The notes under the pieces: generated by a model
What the model was told of the DNA's origin: nothing
Databases searched by the model: none
The model's input: only the letters and a program-made list of their open reading frames with translations
Translations under genes and position numbers: made by a program
Part shown: one piece after another, positions 10,866-22,100 of the stretch
Layout: the number at the start of each line of letters is the position of its first letter
Position numbering within the stretch: the first letter of the stretch is position 1
Assembly (NCBI GenBank): GCA_010093485.1
Contig: MU001505.1
Span: 1,267,375 to 1,331,374, forward strand
Direction: 5' to 3'
Origin: Karstenula rhodostoma CBS 690.94
Lineage: Eukaryota > Ascomycota > Dothideomycetes > Pleosporales > Didymosphaeriaceae
DNA length: 64,000 nt

Positions 10866-11180
10866 TGTTTGCGCGGTTCGGTTCTATGGGGAATCGGGCG
10901 GCATTGTTTGCGTCTGAGTAATGGGAAATGGGGGCTCTGGCAGCTGTTGAGCATGGGTGGGGCAGGCGTGGTGTGTGCTGGGGAAGCTGTGGTAACATTA
11001 GCACAGCATCACCTCGCTGCCGAGGTCACGCTTTTCCGAGATTCACCTTAGACTTGCACAACGTTCCACATCCCAACATGCGGATGAAACATCCTGCATG
11101 GATTGTAGAGCATATCCAACCGTTACCGTCGCTCTGCCAAAGGCCTCAACGGCAAATCAAGCGCTCCAACCGTGCGCTTA
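10866..11180. other. Intergenic, nothing recognised
   Basis: Upstream flank of MCT1 and 3' flank of the DUF7918 gene ending at 11181. No ORF, RNA gene or repeat that I can support. Confidence 0.5.
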
Positions 11181-12001
11181 CTATCGCTCGTTGCTAGATA
11201 CCTGCCAGAGGTACTCCCGCTCCCAGGAGCACTTGCTCAATGAGCGATAGTAGAAGTGGAAAACGGCAAAAGGCTCTCCATTGTTGGCATATTCGGCATC
11301 ATAGTAGTCAATCTCCTCGTTGGGTCCGGCTTCGTCAAGCCTGCAATCTTTGTCAGTGGCGACTTCGCGGCATGGCCATGTGGAGGCTAGATTAGAAGAG
11401 GAACACACCTGAGGGTGTGGGACAGAGCGCATCCCCTGAGTGCCTTCTTGTGAACAGTGCCCGGATCCTGAACGTTTCTCTCCTCCATCTCGAACGTCTG
11501 GTTCAAACACGTGGTTTGGATGTAGTAAAAGTGAAGCGAGATGGTGCCCGTCCCGTGTCAACAAGTCGCTCTTTCTGGGCGTTGACATCTTCCGCGGGTA
11601 CGCCTTCTCCTGCTTCTTGTTAGTAAGAAGTACGTCTATATGGAGAGTTGTATCCACCAATATCGAGCTTCGCGAAGCGGTAATTTTGCTTGCGAAAGTC
11701 TCTTCCACTTCGAGATCGAACCCTTGCTAATGTGACCTTCCTTGTCATAAAGCTCCAATTGACGAACGAGTGGCTCATCCAAGTCTTCGCCGTCTATCGT
11801 GACGACTACTGAGACAGGACGATCATTCGGGAAGGGGCGAGAGAATCGAAAGTGTACTTCAAACCTTGCACCGGATGTTGCAACAACGTAGCGCTCCATG
11901 CAATGCTTAGCAACGGGCTCACGGTCGTCACGCTCTTCACAAGGCTGTCCACTGACGAAGATAAATGCTTCGAGGCCAGGTATATTGGCATGTTTAGGCA
12001 T
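11181..12001 (-). pseudogene. DUF7918 protein, copy 1, with two apparent frameshifts
   Basis: Fungal DUF7918 family, function unknown. Proposed exons from ATG 12001: 11658-12001, 11409-11609 and 11181-11340, with 48- and 68-bp GT..AG introns. The N-terminal half (to about 11740) and the C-terminal half (GTISLHFYYIQTT, then KKALRGCALSH, then FAVFHFYYRS) match the layout of the intact copy at 13474-14607. The matching frames do not join. One 1-nt shift is needed near 11690-11735, between the DKEGHIS and DFRKQNYRF segments. A second is needed near 11560-11575, between VNAQKERLVDT and GTISLHF. I could not remove either shift with a plausible intron. It may be a pseudogene, or the sequence may contain indel errors. 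Start ATG is 112 bp from the stop of the next copy. Confidence 0.6.
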
Positions 12002-12112
12002 CCTGGGCGGTGACTTGAAGCTGATATTTGGAAAAGCACTCACCCGTTGTACGATACTTGAAGACGAAGGTGCCAAGTTTGCCCACGATCTTGACTTCTT
12101 CCAAGTAGCCGC

Positions 12113-12979
12113 CTATCTTTTCACGGATGGGGCAAGACTGGCATTTGTGTCAGTCAGAATTCATATGCGAATGAAGGAAAAACTACATACCCAGCTGGTT
12201 GGGTCGGCATGTATCCAGTAGCTGCGAGCGTTTCCTTGACTGCTTTCGCGGCGATCGAATTACCTGCAATAAGTCAGTCAAGCTACCCGAAGACCATCTG
12301 GATAAGAGTTCACAGATTTGGATTTGGATTCGGCGTCAGCAGATAGTACTAGCACTTACCATTATCGTCAAACTGCAACTGTGGAAGGTCCGTAGCCGCG
12401 ATCGTTTGCCCCTTTTCTGTGAAGTGGAAATCCAGCCTGATCTCTCCGTGATCCCGCATCTGACGCCGCATCTCGTCCGTCATTAGTTCTTCCACTGATG
12501 GAACAATCAGTATCGCATTTCAACAACAAGGTGGCACCATACCGATGTTGAGCTCAGTAAAGTTGAACCTGTGAGATTGCATGACATCACCCTGCCACGC
12601 TTCTACGCCACAGCAGATCTGGCTCTCGCACCCACCCTTGAGGCTGTAGCGTATATCAGGAATGAATACGACCTTTCTATCGAGGGAGGGTTCGAGGTAT
12701 ACGTGATCGGAGGCATATCTAAAACCTGGACTGCATTTGTAGCGGATGATAAACTCGCTGGAGAGTGGAGTTTCAATATACTTCATCATGCTTGCAGCTT
12801 TGAGAGGGCTGCGTGCAGGTGCAGTCTCTGCATCGCTGCTGGACACCGCATCTGCTTCGGCGGCGGCTTCGATTGGCGCATTTTGCTCAGCGTAGGGCTC
12901 GTCGAAGTCGTACTCCGGCAGTGGTGTCTTTCACCTCAACGGTAACCTCGAAACCTGGGTATTGGGGTAGAATTGCCAT
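12113..12979 (-). pseudogene. DUF7918 protein, copy 2, with one apparent frameshift
   Basis: Second DUF7918 gene. Exons from ATG 12979: 12544-12979 (with G at 12543 ending the exon), 12360-12494, 12191-12263 and 12113-12137; introns of 48, 96 and 53 bp with GT..AG ends and consistent phases. The start reads MAILPQYPGFEVTVEV, parallel to the intact copy's MAIIEAVPDVSAQVFV. At about 12918-12936 the frame must slip by one base to continue into the acidic EYDFDEPY segment and then KYIETPLSSEF, FIIRYKCSPGF and the rest of the domain. Everything after the slip is open and spliceable. The protein would be about 225 residues, shorter than copy 3, ending after a GYMPTQPAG segment. Either a recent inactivation or a base-call error; no further stops are present. 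Confidence 0.6.
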
Positions 12980-13473
12980 TGTCCTTGGTGTCAACTTTTG
13001 CGGCCTGTAGCAACGAATGAGGACGCGCAGTGGACGAAGGAGCACGAAGGAAGGAAAGAGCGGGAACGGCAGAAAGAGGTGAAATATTCTAACCTCCAGC
13101 GTCGCTCTCAAGCCCGGCCAGGTGAGAGAGTTTGAGAAAGGCTAACAGTGAGAGCAAGTGAAGGATTCATTAAATTGCGGTGAATGCTGTTTGGAAGTAA
13201 AAACTATGCTCGATACCGAAACTCAGTCTCTCAGTAGGCAGTACGATTATCGAACAGTAGGATTAGTTCAAGCTTGAGTTGCAGCCTCGGTGTTTTCCAA
13301 AGCCTCGATAACAACCTCTATTCATTCCGACCACCAAGATCCATCATTGCGCTTGAATGCCCACGTGAGAAGCGCGCGGTGCAGTGCCATATATCCCCTA
13401 TTAGTCATATAATATATCGTTAAAGTCCATGAGGCACCACGCAATAGTACCGTTAAGATGCGTACTGACCCAC
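12980..13473. other. Intergenic between DUF7918 copies 2 and 3
   Basis: Upstream region of copy 2 and 3' flank of copy 3. No gene or repeat supported. Moderately AT-rich around 13,390-13,430 compared with its surroundings. Confidence 0.5.
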
Positions 13474-14607
13474 TCAGATGAGATCAATAGTTTCTACTCC
13501 GTTGGCATCGACAGTGCTTGCGAGCTTTCGACGTTTCGAAGACGATACAAACAATATCTCGTCGTCTTCACTCCCAGGATCTGTCAGCAATCGGTTCCGC
13601 GTAGTGTTGTGCTCTTTCTTGACTGCGACGCTCTCGATCTTGTGGTTGTCATCAGCTTTTTGCCGCTCCTGAGGAGGATGTTAGCGAAGTCGACAAAAGG
13701 TTTGGAGTTTGCAACGTACTTTCTGGCGCCGAAGTAACTCTCTCATCTCTTCCGCGTTCAAGGAGTCGATGTCTCGATCCTCGAGCGGAACCGGACTTGG
13801 GCTTCTCGGAATGATGAGGAGGGCTTTGAGGTCCTCTACGAAAGAGTTGGATCAGTGCTATGCGATAAGCATATAGAGTGTGTAGACGTACTTCTCGAAC
13901 GGTATTTGAAGTTGAACTCTGCAAAAGGCTTCCCATCATATAACTTCTTGGTCGTCAACACAGTGAACGGGTGAACGGCCTCTTGCGGTCCGTACTCTGT
14001 CTGGGTGGACAATGCGCGACCTTTCAGAGCTTTCTCGGGAATTGTGCCCAGGTTTGTAAAGGTCCTGGCTTGGTTCTTCTGGTTTGCTGAAGCGCCTTGG
14101 ATGGTGACCCATACGAACTTGACGTAAATAGTTCCAACCTCCTTGAGCGTCTTCTTGAGATCATCCGAAACGGCCACGAGACGACTGTCATCTAATCAAA
14201 TACATAAGCGAGTGAAGCATTTCAGGAGGGTGATACTCACTGGTCGTGACTCCAGAGAAGATGAACCTTCTCAGGAACTGCCCGGCACCTGTACTCTCTC
14301 TTTTTCCCTCGAACGTAAACCTACGGCCACTGGGTTGAACGAAGCGGACCGCTCTATAGACCATCGAATCCCCATATTTGCCATCAACGTTCAGTGTGAC
14401 ACAAAAGTCGTGCCTGGGTAGGAACGTGGGCTTTAGAAGGCACTGGACTGAGAAGGACTCTCCCGTAGTGACCTCGACATACTTCGTGACAGAGTTGGCT
14501 GTGTTGTCATTGTCGTTGTTGTCGTCGTCATTGTCAAACTCTGGGACTGGTGTGCCGTTCACGAATACCTGAGCGCTGACATCTGGTACCGCTTCGATGA
14601 TCGCCAT
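13474..14607 (-). CDS. DUF7918 protein, copy 3, intact
   Basis: Intact member of the fungal DUF7918 family, function unknown. Four exons: 14241-14607, 13892-14191, 13720-13835 and 13474-13668, with introns of 49, 56 and 51 bp, all GT..AG with consistent phase; about 325 residues. The N-terminal domain runs from MAIIEAVPDV through an acidic Asp/Asn run (about residues 25-35) to KYVEVTTGESFSV and FLRRFIFSGV. The middle has GTIYVKFVWV, PEKALKGRALS and FAEFNFKYRSR. The C-terminal tail has an LNAEEMRELLRRQKERQ helix, a basic KRRK motif (possible nuclear signal) and ends in VETIDLI, which looks like a SUMO-interacting or family tail motif. It is the first of three same-strand copies and serves as the template for recognising the two damaged ones. 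Confidence 0.8.
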
Positions 14608-15620
14608 GATCGCTCGGCCGACCACTTTGAGGCGAAAGCTCAGGTTTAAGAGCAACGAGCGAGGGAAGGTGGAAGAGCTGACAGCAGCCGCGCCGTGCAG
14701 ACCTCGGGACCGTTGCCGCCACGGACGTGGACGGCTCTGGAGTGGTAGAAACCGCAGTGACGGCTGCGAGTGAAGGTGAAGCGGAAATAGTAGTACAGAC
14801 ACGGAGCAGGGCTCCACGCGTCTTGTACGGCCAGGGAAGGCACGCGCGATCACGTGCTTTATCGGCGCATAGACCACGCAAAAGCGCTTATAGTGATCAT
14901 TACGATCGGAACACATGTGATTTGTGGCTTGACTCCAGCCGGGGGAACAGAGGTTTGGAACACAAATTGCATGGCTCCCAATGGCAATAACACTCCACTT
15001 TTCCAATCCAGTGGATGGGTGAGACGCGGACTCTGCGACGGCTGCGACAGTGTCTTGGTAGACTTTGTTACAGGATTTATACCATACTTATAACAGGCCT
15101 GCACAGCAATCAAGTCAAGCGGTGGGTTAGAACAAAGTAAGAGTCGGAAGAAGAAAAAGACAAGCAGTATGAGCACAAACAAGTCTATTCACAAATTGAG
15201 AGAGCAACCACGCCTCCCAGAAAACTGAACTAGATATCAACCGAGAATCCGTGCCTCAACTTGTACTAGAGATAGACATTACGCTGCCGCAGCAAGCGAA
15301 TCGCAGATCAACCCCAGCCTAGTGACGCCGTCAAACAAATGAAAGACAGAAAACGGGCCTTGCTGTGTGCCGTGTGTATAAAAGCAGAAAAGAGCCCATG
15401 CAGACGCTATGCAGATGCCAAGTCGTTATCATGAACCTTCCTCCCTACAGTGTTGACCAGCCACATCATCCCTGAATCCCCAGAACATGCGCTTCTTGCG
15501 CGGCATTGGTCGCAGTGACAACGGTGGTGTCGGTGCCAACGTCGTGTCTTGCAACGCAGGGTATCGTAGATCGACAGACTAAAGAAACCAGAAACATTGC
15601 CCTCCTCCGTAGTTGAACAT
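14608..15620. other. Intergenic, nothing recognised
   Basis: About 1 kb between the DUF7918 intact copy and STS1. Contains the DUF7918 promoter and the STS1 3' flank. Open frames here lack ATG starts or family resemblance. Confidence 0.5.
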
Positions 15621-16619
15621 CTACCAGGCACCTACACGGGCAGATGCCCCCATGCCGTATGTTCCGTTGAAGAGCTGGTCCCTGACAGACATATTGCCAT
15701 GTTGGCCTGCAGCAGATTGTTGTACTTCGTTACCCAACCAGCCTAAGCTGGAGCGAAGCTCATTGACCGCCTCTTGCATGCGACCGCCAGACACCTCGTT
15801 GTGCTTGGCAATTTTCTCATCCCAGCCACCGTACTGGAGTTGTATGCCGCCTGCCTTCTTTGCAGCCTCGCGGAACACGGCTGCCCACGCTTTGGCCATC
15901 TCCTCGTACGCCTCCTCTTTGTGTCGGTTGTGCTGATAGGTGTCCCAGTTGGGAAGTCGGTGGATATACTGGGTGGCGCCGTCCAGGAAGGCAAGCGATG
16001 TGGCGGGTTGAGTTTCGTTGGGGGGGAGGAAGTGGGGCGTGAAATCCTTCAAGGCTTCGAGGAGCTGGATAAGCTGATGCCGCACGCGGTTGTACGCGTA
16101 GTCGGACGAAGCCCGTCCGCCAAAGGGGAAGGCTGCCTGGAACTGTGACTCGTACCTGGCCAGGACCTCGAGCGTTGACTGTATGTTCGGCCGGGGCGCG
16201 GTTGACAGGACTTTGTTGCCGATGTCTGGGTGCTGGTCGCAGATGGCCTGTAGCACGTTCCGCATATCGTCGGCGCTCAGAGTCTCCAGCAATCGTTGCA
16301 GCGGTAGAGGTCTGCCCGCGACATTCGTCCGCATGCGCTTGGTCGAGTGCTTTACGAGGGGTCGGTTGAGGATGGCGGGAGAGCCAGAAGGCGATGCAGA
16401 CATGCGGTCGTCATCGCCGCCACTTCCTTCGTCGTCGGCTTTGCGTTTTCGGTTGGACATGGAGGGGGGGAGAACTGCGAAAGGCGAAGCGTTAGCGGTA
16501 CGGTGCGGATGACGGCGCGGCATGGTGCGAGGACCGGCAGACTCACTGTTGCGGGTGGGTGACAGGCGGTTGGGTAGCAGATGCGGAGGGGGTGCGAAGC
16601 TGCTGTTGATGACATTCAT
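15621..16619 (-). CDS. STS1: STS1/Cut8, tethering factor for nuclear proteasome
   Basis: Anchors the 26S proteasome in the nucleus and at the nuclear envelope; needed for nuclear protein turnover and chromosome segregation in yeasts. Two exons: 16547-16619 and 15621-16474, intron of 72 bp (GTGAGT..CGCAG), about 308 residues. N terminus begins MNVINSSFAPPPHL and PNRLSPTRN, typical of filamentous homologues, followed by a basic SNRKRKADDE segment that could be the nuclear import signal. The core has LLETLSADDMRNVLQAI, then DYAYNRVRHQL, a TPHFLPPNE segment, SLAFLDGATQYIHRLPNW and the AWAAVFREAAKK helix, in the family order. ATG 16619 was chosen because frames further upstream have no ATG. Secure family assignment. 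Confidence 0.88.
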   Translation of the reverse strand: MNVINSSFAPPPHLLPNRLSPTRNSESAGPRTMPRRHPHRTANASPFAVLPPSMSNRKRKADDEGSGGDDDRMSASPSGSPAILNRPLVKHSTKRMRTNVAGRPLPLQRLLETLSADDMRNVLQAICDQHPDIGNKVLSTAPRPNIQSTLEVLARYESQFQAAFPFGGRASSDYAYNRVRHQLIQLLEALKDFTPHFLPPNETQPATSLAFLDGATQYIHRLPNWDTYQHNRHKEEAYEEMAKAWAAVFREAAKKAGGIQLQYGGWDEKIAKHNEVSGGRMQEAVNELRSSLGWLGNEVQQSAAGQHGNMSVRDQLFNGTYGMGASARVGAW

Positions 16620-17896
16620 AGCTGTGGCAGACGGCGGCGTCGGAGGGCGGGTGCCTGAGGAGCTCGCTCGGGGCGGCTTCACAGTGCGAGGTGAAGAATA
16701 GGCGGGCGCTCGGTTGCCGCGGTTTGAAAGAGCAGCTGTGCTGGTTGCTGTGGTGCTGTGGTTGACCGTGGAGAGTGGCCGCCATGGCAGGAGCTAGTCG
16801 ACAAATGGGCAAGCACGGGCCGCTGTTAGCGCCACGCAGACCCGTCGCACACGTCGCAGTACGAGTAAACAAAAAATCGTGTGCAAGGGCTTTCACCGCA
16901 GAGTCTATGGGTCTCTTTGTTTCCCCGTCTCATCTATATGACATCGACACAGAAGCTGGCACCAACAAGATGCGATAAAACAACTGACGCTTCATACTCG
17001 CCGTACCGCGCCCACATACATGACCATGTGACCACAATCATCGAACAGCGACACGGGAACCTGCGCTAGTATGCACAACTCTACTCTCCAGGCTGCTTAC
17101 CCCCGTCAGCGCTCTGCGTACAGCCAGGCGAGAAGGCTGAGCAGGGAAAGGATGGATCGGACGAGGAATCAGGTCCGCAGAGAGGTATTTGCAGGACGTG
17201 GAAAGAAACGCCATTCCATCTAAAGCATCTGAAGGCGGACACGATGAGTAATTTGGCCAGTTTCCACAGTACACGTGCAAAAAACATTACTAAGATGCAA
17301 TACTGATTTCTTTGTACAAATTGCTAACAAGCATCCGCCCTGCAAACTCCACCACGACCTACGTGGCGAACAACACACTGACGTTTCATACCCACAAAAC
17401 GCACCAGGCTCAATCGTAACGCACATGTATACATCTGACAGCTCCTCAGTCCCAGGTTCCCCTTTCCATCTCCGCTGATCTCACATCTGCCCACGCCGAA
17501 TGTCGACCCCTGCAACCACCAGATCTGGATATATTGTCGTCCACAGGGAGTGCACATTGCGCCACCCTAGTGACTGACTACCGATAACGCAGTCACGGCC
17601 GTTTCATGACAGAGCCGATGCCGAACAGCACCTACGAGATAGAGCCCAAGCTCTCACATTTGTTAATCGAGCTCACGTATAAAAGACAAAACAAATTCCG
17701 GTGATGGATAGTGGAGTCGGAATTTTGATCAGACACAAATGTTCGCGAGATCCTTCTTGCTTGCATGGTACACTGTAGTCCCAAGTCACCAGTAGCTTCC
17801 AAGGGGTCCTTTGGCAGAGGCTCGCCTCTAGCCACCACACCTGTCAACTGAATAAAAGCCTTTCCCCACGTCGCCATCTTTCTCTGAAAAACGGTT
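16620..17896. other. Intergenic, nothing recognised
   Basis: About 1.3 kb between STS1 and the secreted-protein gene. Both strands have short open frames with no recognisable domain, no consistent splicing and no repeat. It holds the STS1 promoter at its left end. Confidence 0.5.
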
Positions 17897-18310
17897 TTAA
17901 AAGCCTCCACCTGTCCATCCGATAGGCGGGATACAACTCTTACTCGGCCCATACTGACAACAAGCCCCAGTCGGTGTACACTCGTACACATCTGTCCTCT
18001 TCCCACCCTTCCCCAAGTCCTTTACATCGTATGTCCAGATCCCATCGTTCCCGCAATACTGCCCCTGCTTGGTGTCTTTCTTGCATTTGCAGCCGTTGTT
18101 CGTGCAGGCGCGCGCCACGAGCTCGCGCGGAGGATTCCCGAGGGCGATGTTGCCGGATGAGTCTGCAATGTCATGGGTTCGGTGATTTATAGATGACGAC
18201 GTAAGGTCGGCGGTATTATCGTTGGCCGGTAGGGCAAAAGCAGATGGAAGGATGAGGGCGAAAGCGAGGACAGTGGACTGGGTTCGTATTGCTCTGAGCT
18301 CGCGTGAAAT
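17897..18310 (-). CDS. Small cysteine-rich secreted protein (first exon unresolved)
   Basis: One open frame from 18310 to the stop at 17897. It begins with a hydrophobic leader (VLAFALILPSAFALPA), typical of a signal peptide with an Ala-rich cleavage site. A polar propeptide-like stretch follows, with a basic-acidic PRELVAR end, then a mature part of about 70 residues with eight cysteines, in the pattern C-x4-C-x-C-x9-C ... C-x5-C-C-x7-C. Eight cysteines suggest four disulfides, as in many fungal secreted effectors or antimicrobial-like proteins; the role is unknown. No ATG precedes the leader in this frame (a TAG occurs at about 18,415), so the start must come from an upstream exon spliced to an acceptor such as 18311-18313, or the gene is broken. 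Confidence in a secreted protein is moderate. Confidence 0.55.
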   Translation of the reverse strand: MSRELRAIRTQSTVLAFALILPSAFALPANDNTADLTSSSINHRTHDIADSSGNIALGNPPRELVARACTNNGCKCKKDTKQGQYCGNDGIWTYDVKDLGKGGKRTDVYECTPTGACCQYGPSKSCIPPIGWTGGGF

Positions 18311-18339
18311 CTGATGATTTAAAGGGTCGGTGTGTATTT

Positions 18340-18910
18340 TACGTAGATTTAGACTGGGAGGAAAACAAGAGCTCTGTACTGGACGCGGTCTCTTATGAAG
18401 ATGGTATATGCTTTGACGCCTCTAAAACGACCATGATTGAACGAGTCAGCCACATCTGTTCCACGAACAAGGAATCTCCCGTTTTCAGGTAGCCAGACAC
18501 TTTCAGACGAGATTGATAGGCTCACCGGTCAAAACTCACATCTCCAATCAGCGTAATAAACTCTAAATAGCCAAGATACAGATTAGGGGGGCAACAGTCC
18601 GCAATACGAAGAACGCGACCCATGGATGCGAACTCGGTGATACTGGCCCCCAAGTGCCGCGTATAGCAAGTATAATTAGCCTTGCAGGGCAAGGAAAGTT
18701 GTCTCAGTCCTAACATCCAACCGATGCTACCTCGTCGACGACAGTAGTGGAGTGTGAACAACCGTCGAGTTTGGATCGTTACAGTGCGTAAGACGAATCC
18801 GAGGGTAAGCAGGCGCCCACTCGAAGAACATCACGTGGGCAAACACTAGCATGTGGAAAAGAGTATAGTTCCGGGGGATCTTTGGTGTAGCGCAAGCAAT
18901 GCTACTCACA
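18340..18910 (-). pseudogene. Possible degenerate gene, unrecognised
   Basis: Three minus-strand segments read like protein but do not join cleanly: about 18,727-18,909 (FFEWAPAYPRIRLTHCNDP), 18,522-18,720 (ending GYLEFITLIGDVSFDR) and about 18,342-18,495 (WLPENGRFLVRGTDV to a stop). The second and third would fit together in frame only across a 26-nt gap with GT..AG ends, which is shorter than any normal intron. I do not recognise the family. It may be a decayed gene or chance. Confidence 0.2.
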
Positions 18911-18996
18911 ACCGCAGATCTAGTGAATTTCTATCCAGGACGCAAACCGGCCGTGGTTCTCAATAGACCCGAACGCCGATGCTTCCTCATTTCCAT

Positions 18997-19048
18997 GCGT
19001 CCTGACGTTGTGTAATGTTGGACATCCAAAGACACAACGTCAGACGCG
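18997..19048. repeat. Inverted repeat, 17-bp arms
   Basis: Arms 18997-19013 and 19032-19048 are reverse complements except for one position (core TGACGTTGTGT / ACACAACGTCA), separated by 18 bp. It lies near the 3' end of MTR4, 69 bp past the stop, so it could form a hairpin in the transcript. Confidence 0.75.
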
Positions 19049-19116
19049 TGACTATGAAGTAGCGCCAACCCATTATTTTCCTAACAACTCCTAAGATGAT
19101 GCTGACTTACCTAAAG

Positions 19117-22100
19117 CTAGAGGTACAAGGATTGCGCGGCGACGAGATCTCTCCTCACAAGCTCGAGCGCTGCCGTGAACTTTTGCTCAAGCTCTTCGCT
19201 GCCCATAACCTTGGCGGCCTGGGCTACCTGTCGGAGTAGTTCTTCTAGGCGTCTGAAGAGACGGATGAGACTGCCCTCGTAGACATCTGTCATTTTGCTG
19301 CGGCCACATAAGTTACGAATCACATTGGAGAGTAATCTCAATCATACCATATCTCAGCAAACGATGCACCCTTGCACCATTGGTATACGACTTCCATGAG
19401 CTCACACTTGAACGACTGGACGTATTCATCCTCGTTCAAAGGCATCTTGGCATCCTGCGAGACTTTGACAATGAATCGGGCTTTTTCTTGGATCCTCCTG
19501 AATGGGAAGGCAAGATCCTCTCTCAGGGATGGCGACTCTTTGCTCTTCTCCTCGAAGATGAAGCAGCTGAGGCAGGCTGCGCATTGTTCGGGGGTCAGCT
19601 TATTGAATTCCTTTTCGAATAGCAACTCGCTCAACATAAGCTCGTCGCCAGTGCTGATTTCGCATGCAACTCGCGCTTTAAGCTGAACAACATCTGCGTC
19701 CCTGATGAAACCCAGACGACGTAATACACGTTTACGGGCGTTCAGCTCATCCATGTGAATGATAGAAAGTGCGGCCGAGATCTCCTTCTTGAGCGCTTTG
19801 ATCTTGTCGCCAATCGCGATCTTTTTCGCGTATTGATTGTAGAGCTCTAGTAACCGTGGTGAGTTGTGTAGCGGGTTGGAAAGCAAGCGCGATTCCAGGA
19901 CTTCGATTTTCTAAATATATCTGTTAGCGGTTTCAAAGACATTGCGCGCTGGGCATACCCGGAGTGTTCGCTTGAAGACCTCGTCAGTGATCTTCATGTT
20001 CTCGATAGGATCCAAGATTGCAATCCCGTCGGGGAAGCGCTTCTTGACTTCATCCAACGCTTTTTGGACATGAACCTTGTTCTCGGTAGTTTTGATCTCC
20101 TTCGGGAGGAACAAGCGAAGGTGGCCGATAGACTCCATGGCCGATAAGAGCACAGGCACAGATTCGACCTTGCCTTTATCACCAGCAGATGGAGGACGGA
20201 CGCCCGGAGGCAAGCCGTTGTTGCTGTACGGCACGTACTTTGTATCGCTAGCTACAACGAGCGCGCAATCCAAAACATATGACTCCTGTTCGCGGAACTT
20301 CTCGCCCCTCTCAGGTTTACGTTGCGTGACACTGACAACGGCGCCCCACCCGAAATCTTGCTCGTTGTACTTGATCCTCACAAGACGTCCAGGCTGCAGG
20401 AAATGCAAGCAATTTTTTGGATGCTGTATAACGTCCCGCATTTCTTTAGTCAGACTATCGAGCTGTTCTCGGAGATTATAGTAATCGCGAATGGCGGTCT
20501 CATCGGTGATGAACATGTTCTCGCGCTCGTTCTCAAGCTCTCGCAACTCCTTCTCCAAGTTGCTAACGCTCGCAGTGTTCTGGAACTGTGAGAAGCAACG
20601 CTCCAACATGAACTCTGGAGAAATGCCCTCGACTCTAAGTAAGTTAAGAACCATGTTGTAGCCAAGGTGGAAGGCCGAGTTGAGGTTATCCTGCTGACCG
20701 CGCACGATTTCTTTGGCGACGGCGGGCTCCATTTGCTCGTTGATCATCATAATGACGATTCCACGTTCATCGAGACCACGACGACCAGCACGACCAGACA
20801 TTTGGATGAACTCAGATGGCGTAACCCACCGCTGTGAAACACCATCAAACTTTCGCACACTGGTGAAGACAACGGTCTTGGCCGGCATGTTTAAGCCGAT
20901 TGAAAATGTCTCTGTCGCGAAGAGTACCTTGATCAACCCTTCCTGGAATAGAATCTCGATGGTTTCCTTCAAGATAGGCAACAATCCGGAATGATGGACA
21001 CCGATGCCGCGCCTTAGCAGCGGAAAGATATTCTGAATCTGTATAAGCGAGCGGTCTTCTTCCGAAAGCATCTCAATGGCGCTGTTGAAAACCTTGGACA
21101 CCATAGCTTTTTCCGACTCGTCATTGAAGGCAAGCTGGCTCATGGCCAGAGCATAGTTCTCGCATTCTCGCTTGCTGAAGCTGAACACGATGACTGGGTT
21201 GTAGTTCTTCAGCATAATCATCTTGACAATCTTGTAGATATCAGACTGGTCCTTGTTGCCGCCTTTGTTCGTTTTCTTGTCTTTTCCTTTTCCTTTCCTC
21301 TTGGCCAGGAAGTCATCTGCAGCAGTACCAGCCTTGTCCGCAATGGAAGCCATGGCTTTCTGGAAATTCTCCTCGCGGAAAGCCCCCTTCTCGTCAACAA
21401 TCAGATGTATGCCGTCGGCACCTTCTGGGAAGAAGTAGTGCTGCAAAGGAGTCGGGCGGAAATCGGTATAAACGACGTGACACGGCTGTTTGTGAGTCTT
21501 GGTGATCCATTCCGCGAATTGCATAGCGTTCGGGATGGTGGCGGACAGAAAGACGTAGCGGACTTTGTCAGGCAGCAGGATGATGGTCTCCTCCCAAACC
21601 ACACCACGCGACTTGTCGCGCAGGTAATGCACCTCGTCGAAAACGACCCATGCCACCTCACGCATGATTTCAGAGCCTCTATACAACATAGAACGCAGAA
21701 TCTGTGCATGTTAGATTTCTTTGTTTAGGCTCAGTGTGCGGTACCTACCTCAGTAGTCATGACGAGACAGGTTGCAGTGGGGTTGATGGTGACATCGCCC
21801 GTCATCAAGCCGACATCGCCAAACTCAGCTGTAAATTCTCGGTACTTTTGGTTGCTCAGGGCCTTGATGGGACTCGTGTAAATGACACGCTGGTTGTTCT
21901 TCAGACACTGTGCGATGGCATACTCTGCCACTACGGTCTTTCCCGCAGACGTATGCGCCGAGACCAGGACACTCTCGTCTCGTTGTATCGACGCGATAGA
22001 GACCTGCTGGAAAGGATCGAGAGTGAAAGGCCATGTTCGTGCGGGCTCCTCGGGCGGCTTGTGCTCGGATATGGGGACGTAGTCGTAGTCGGGCGGCAGG

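Noticed and set aside
11658..12001. Introns as explanation for the DUF7918 frame changes
   Set aside because: The required shifts are of one base between adjacent conserved segments. No GT..AG pair of normal intron length restores the frame.
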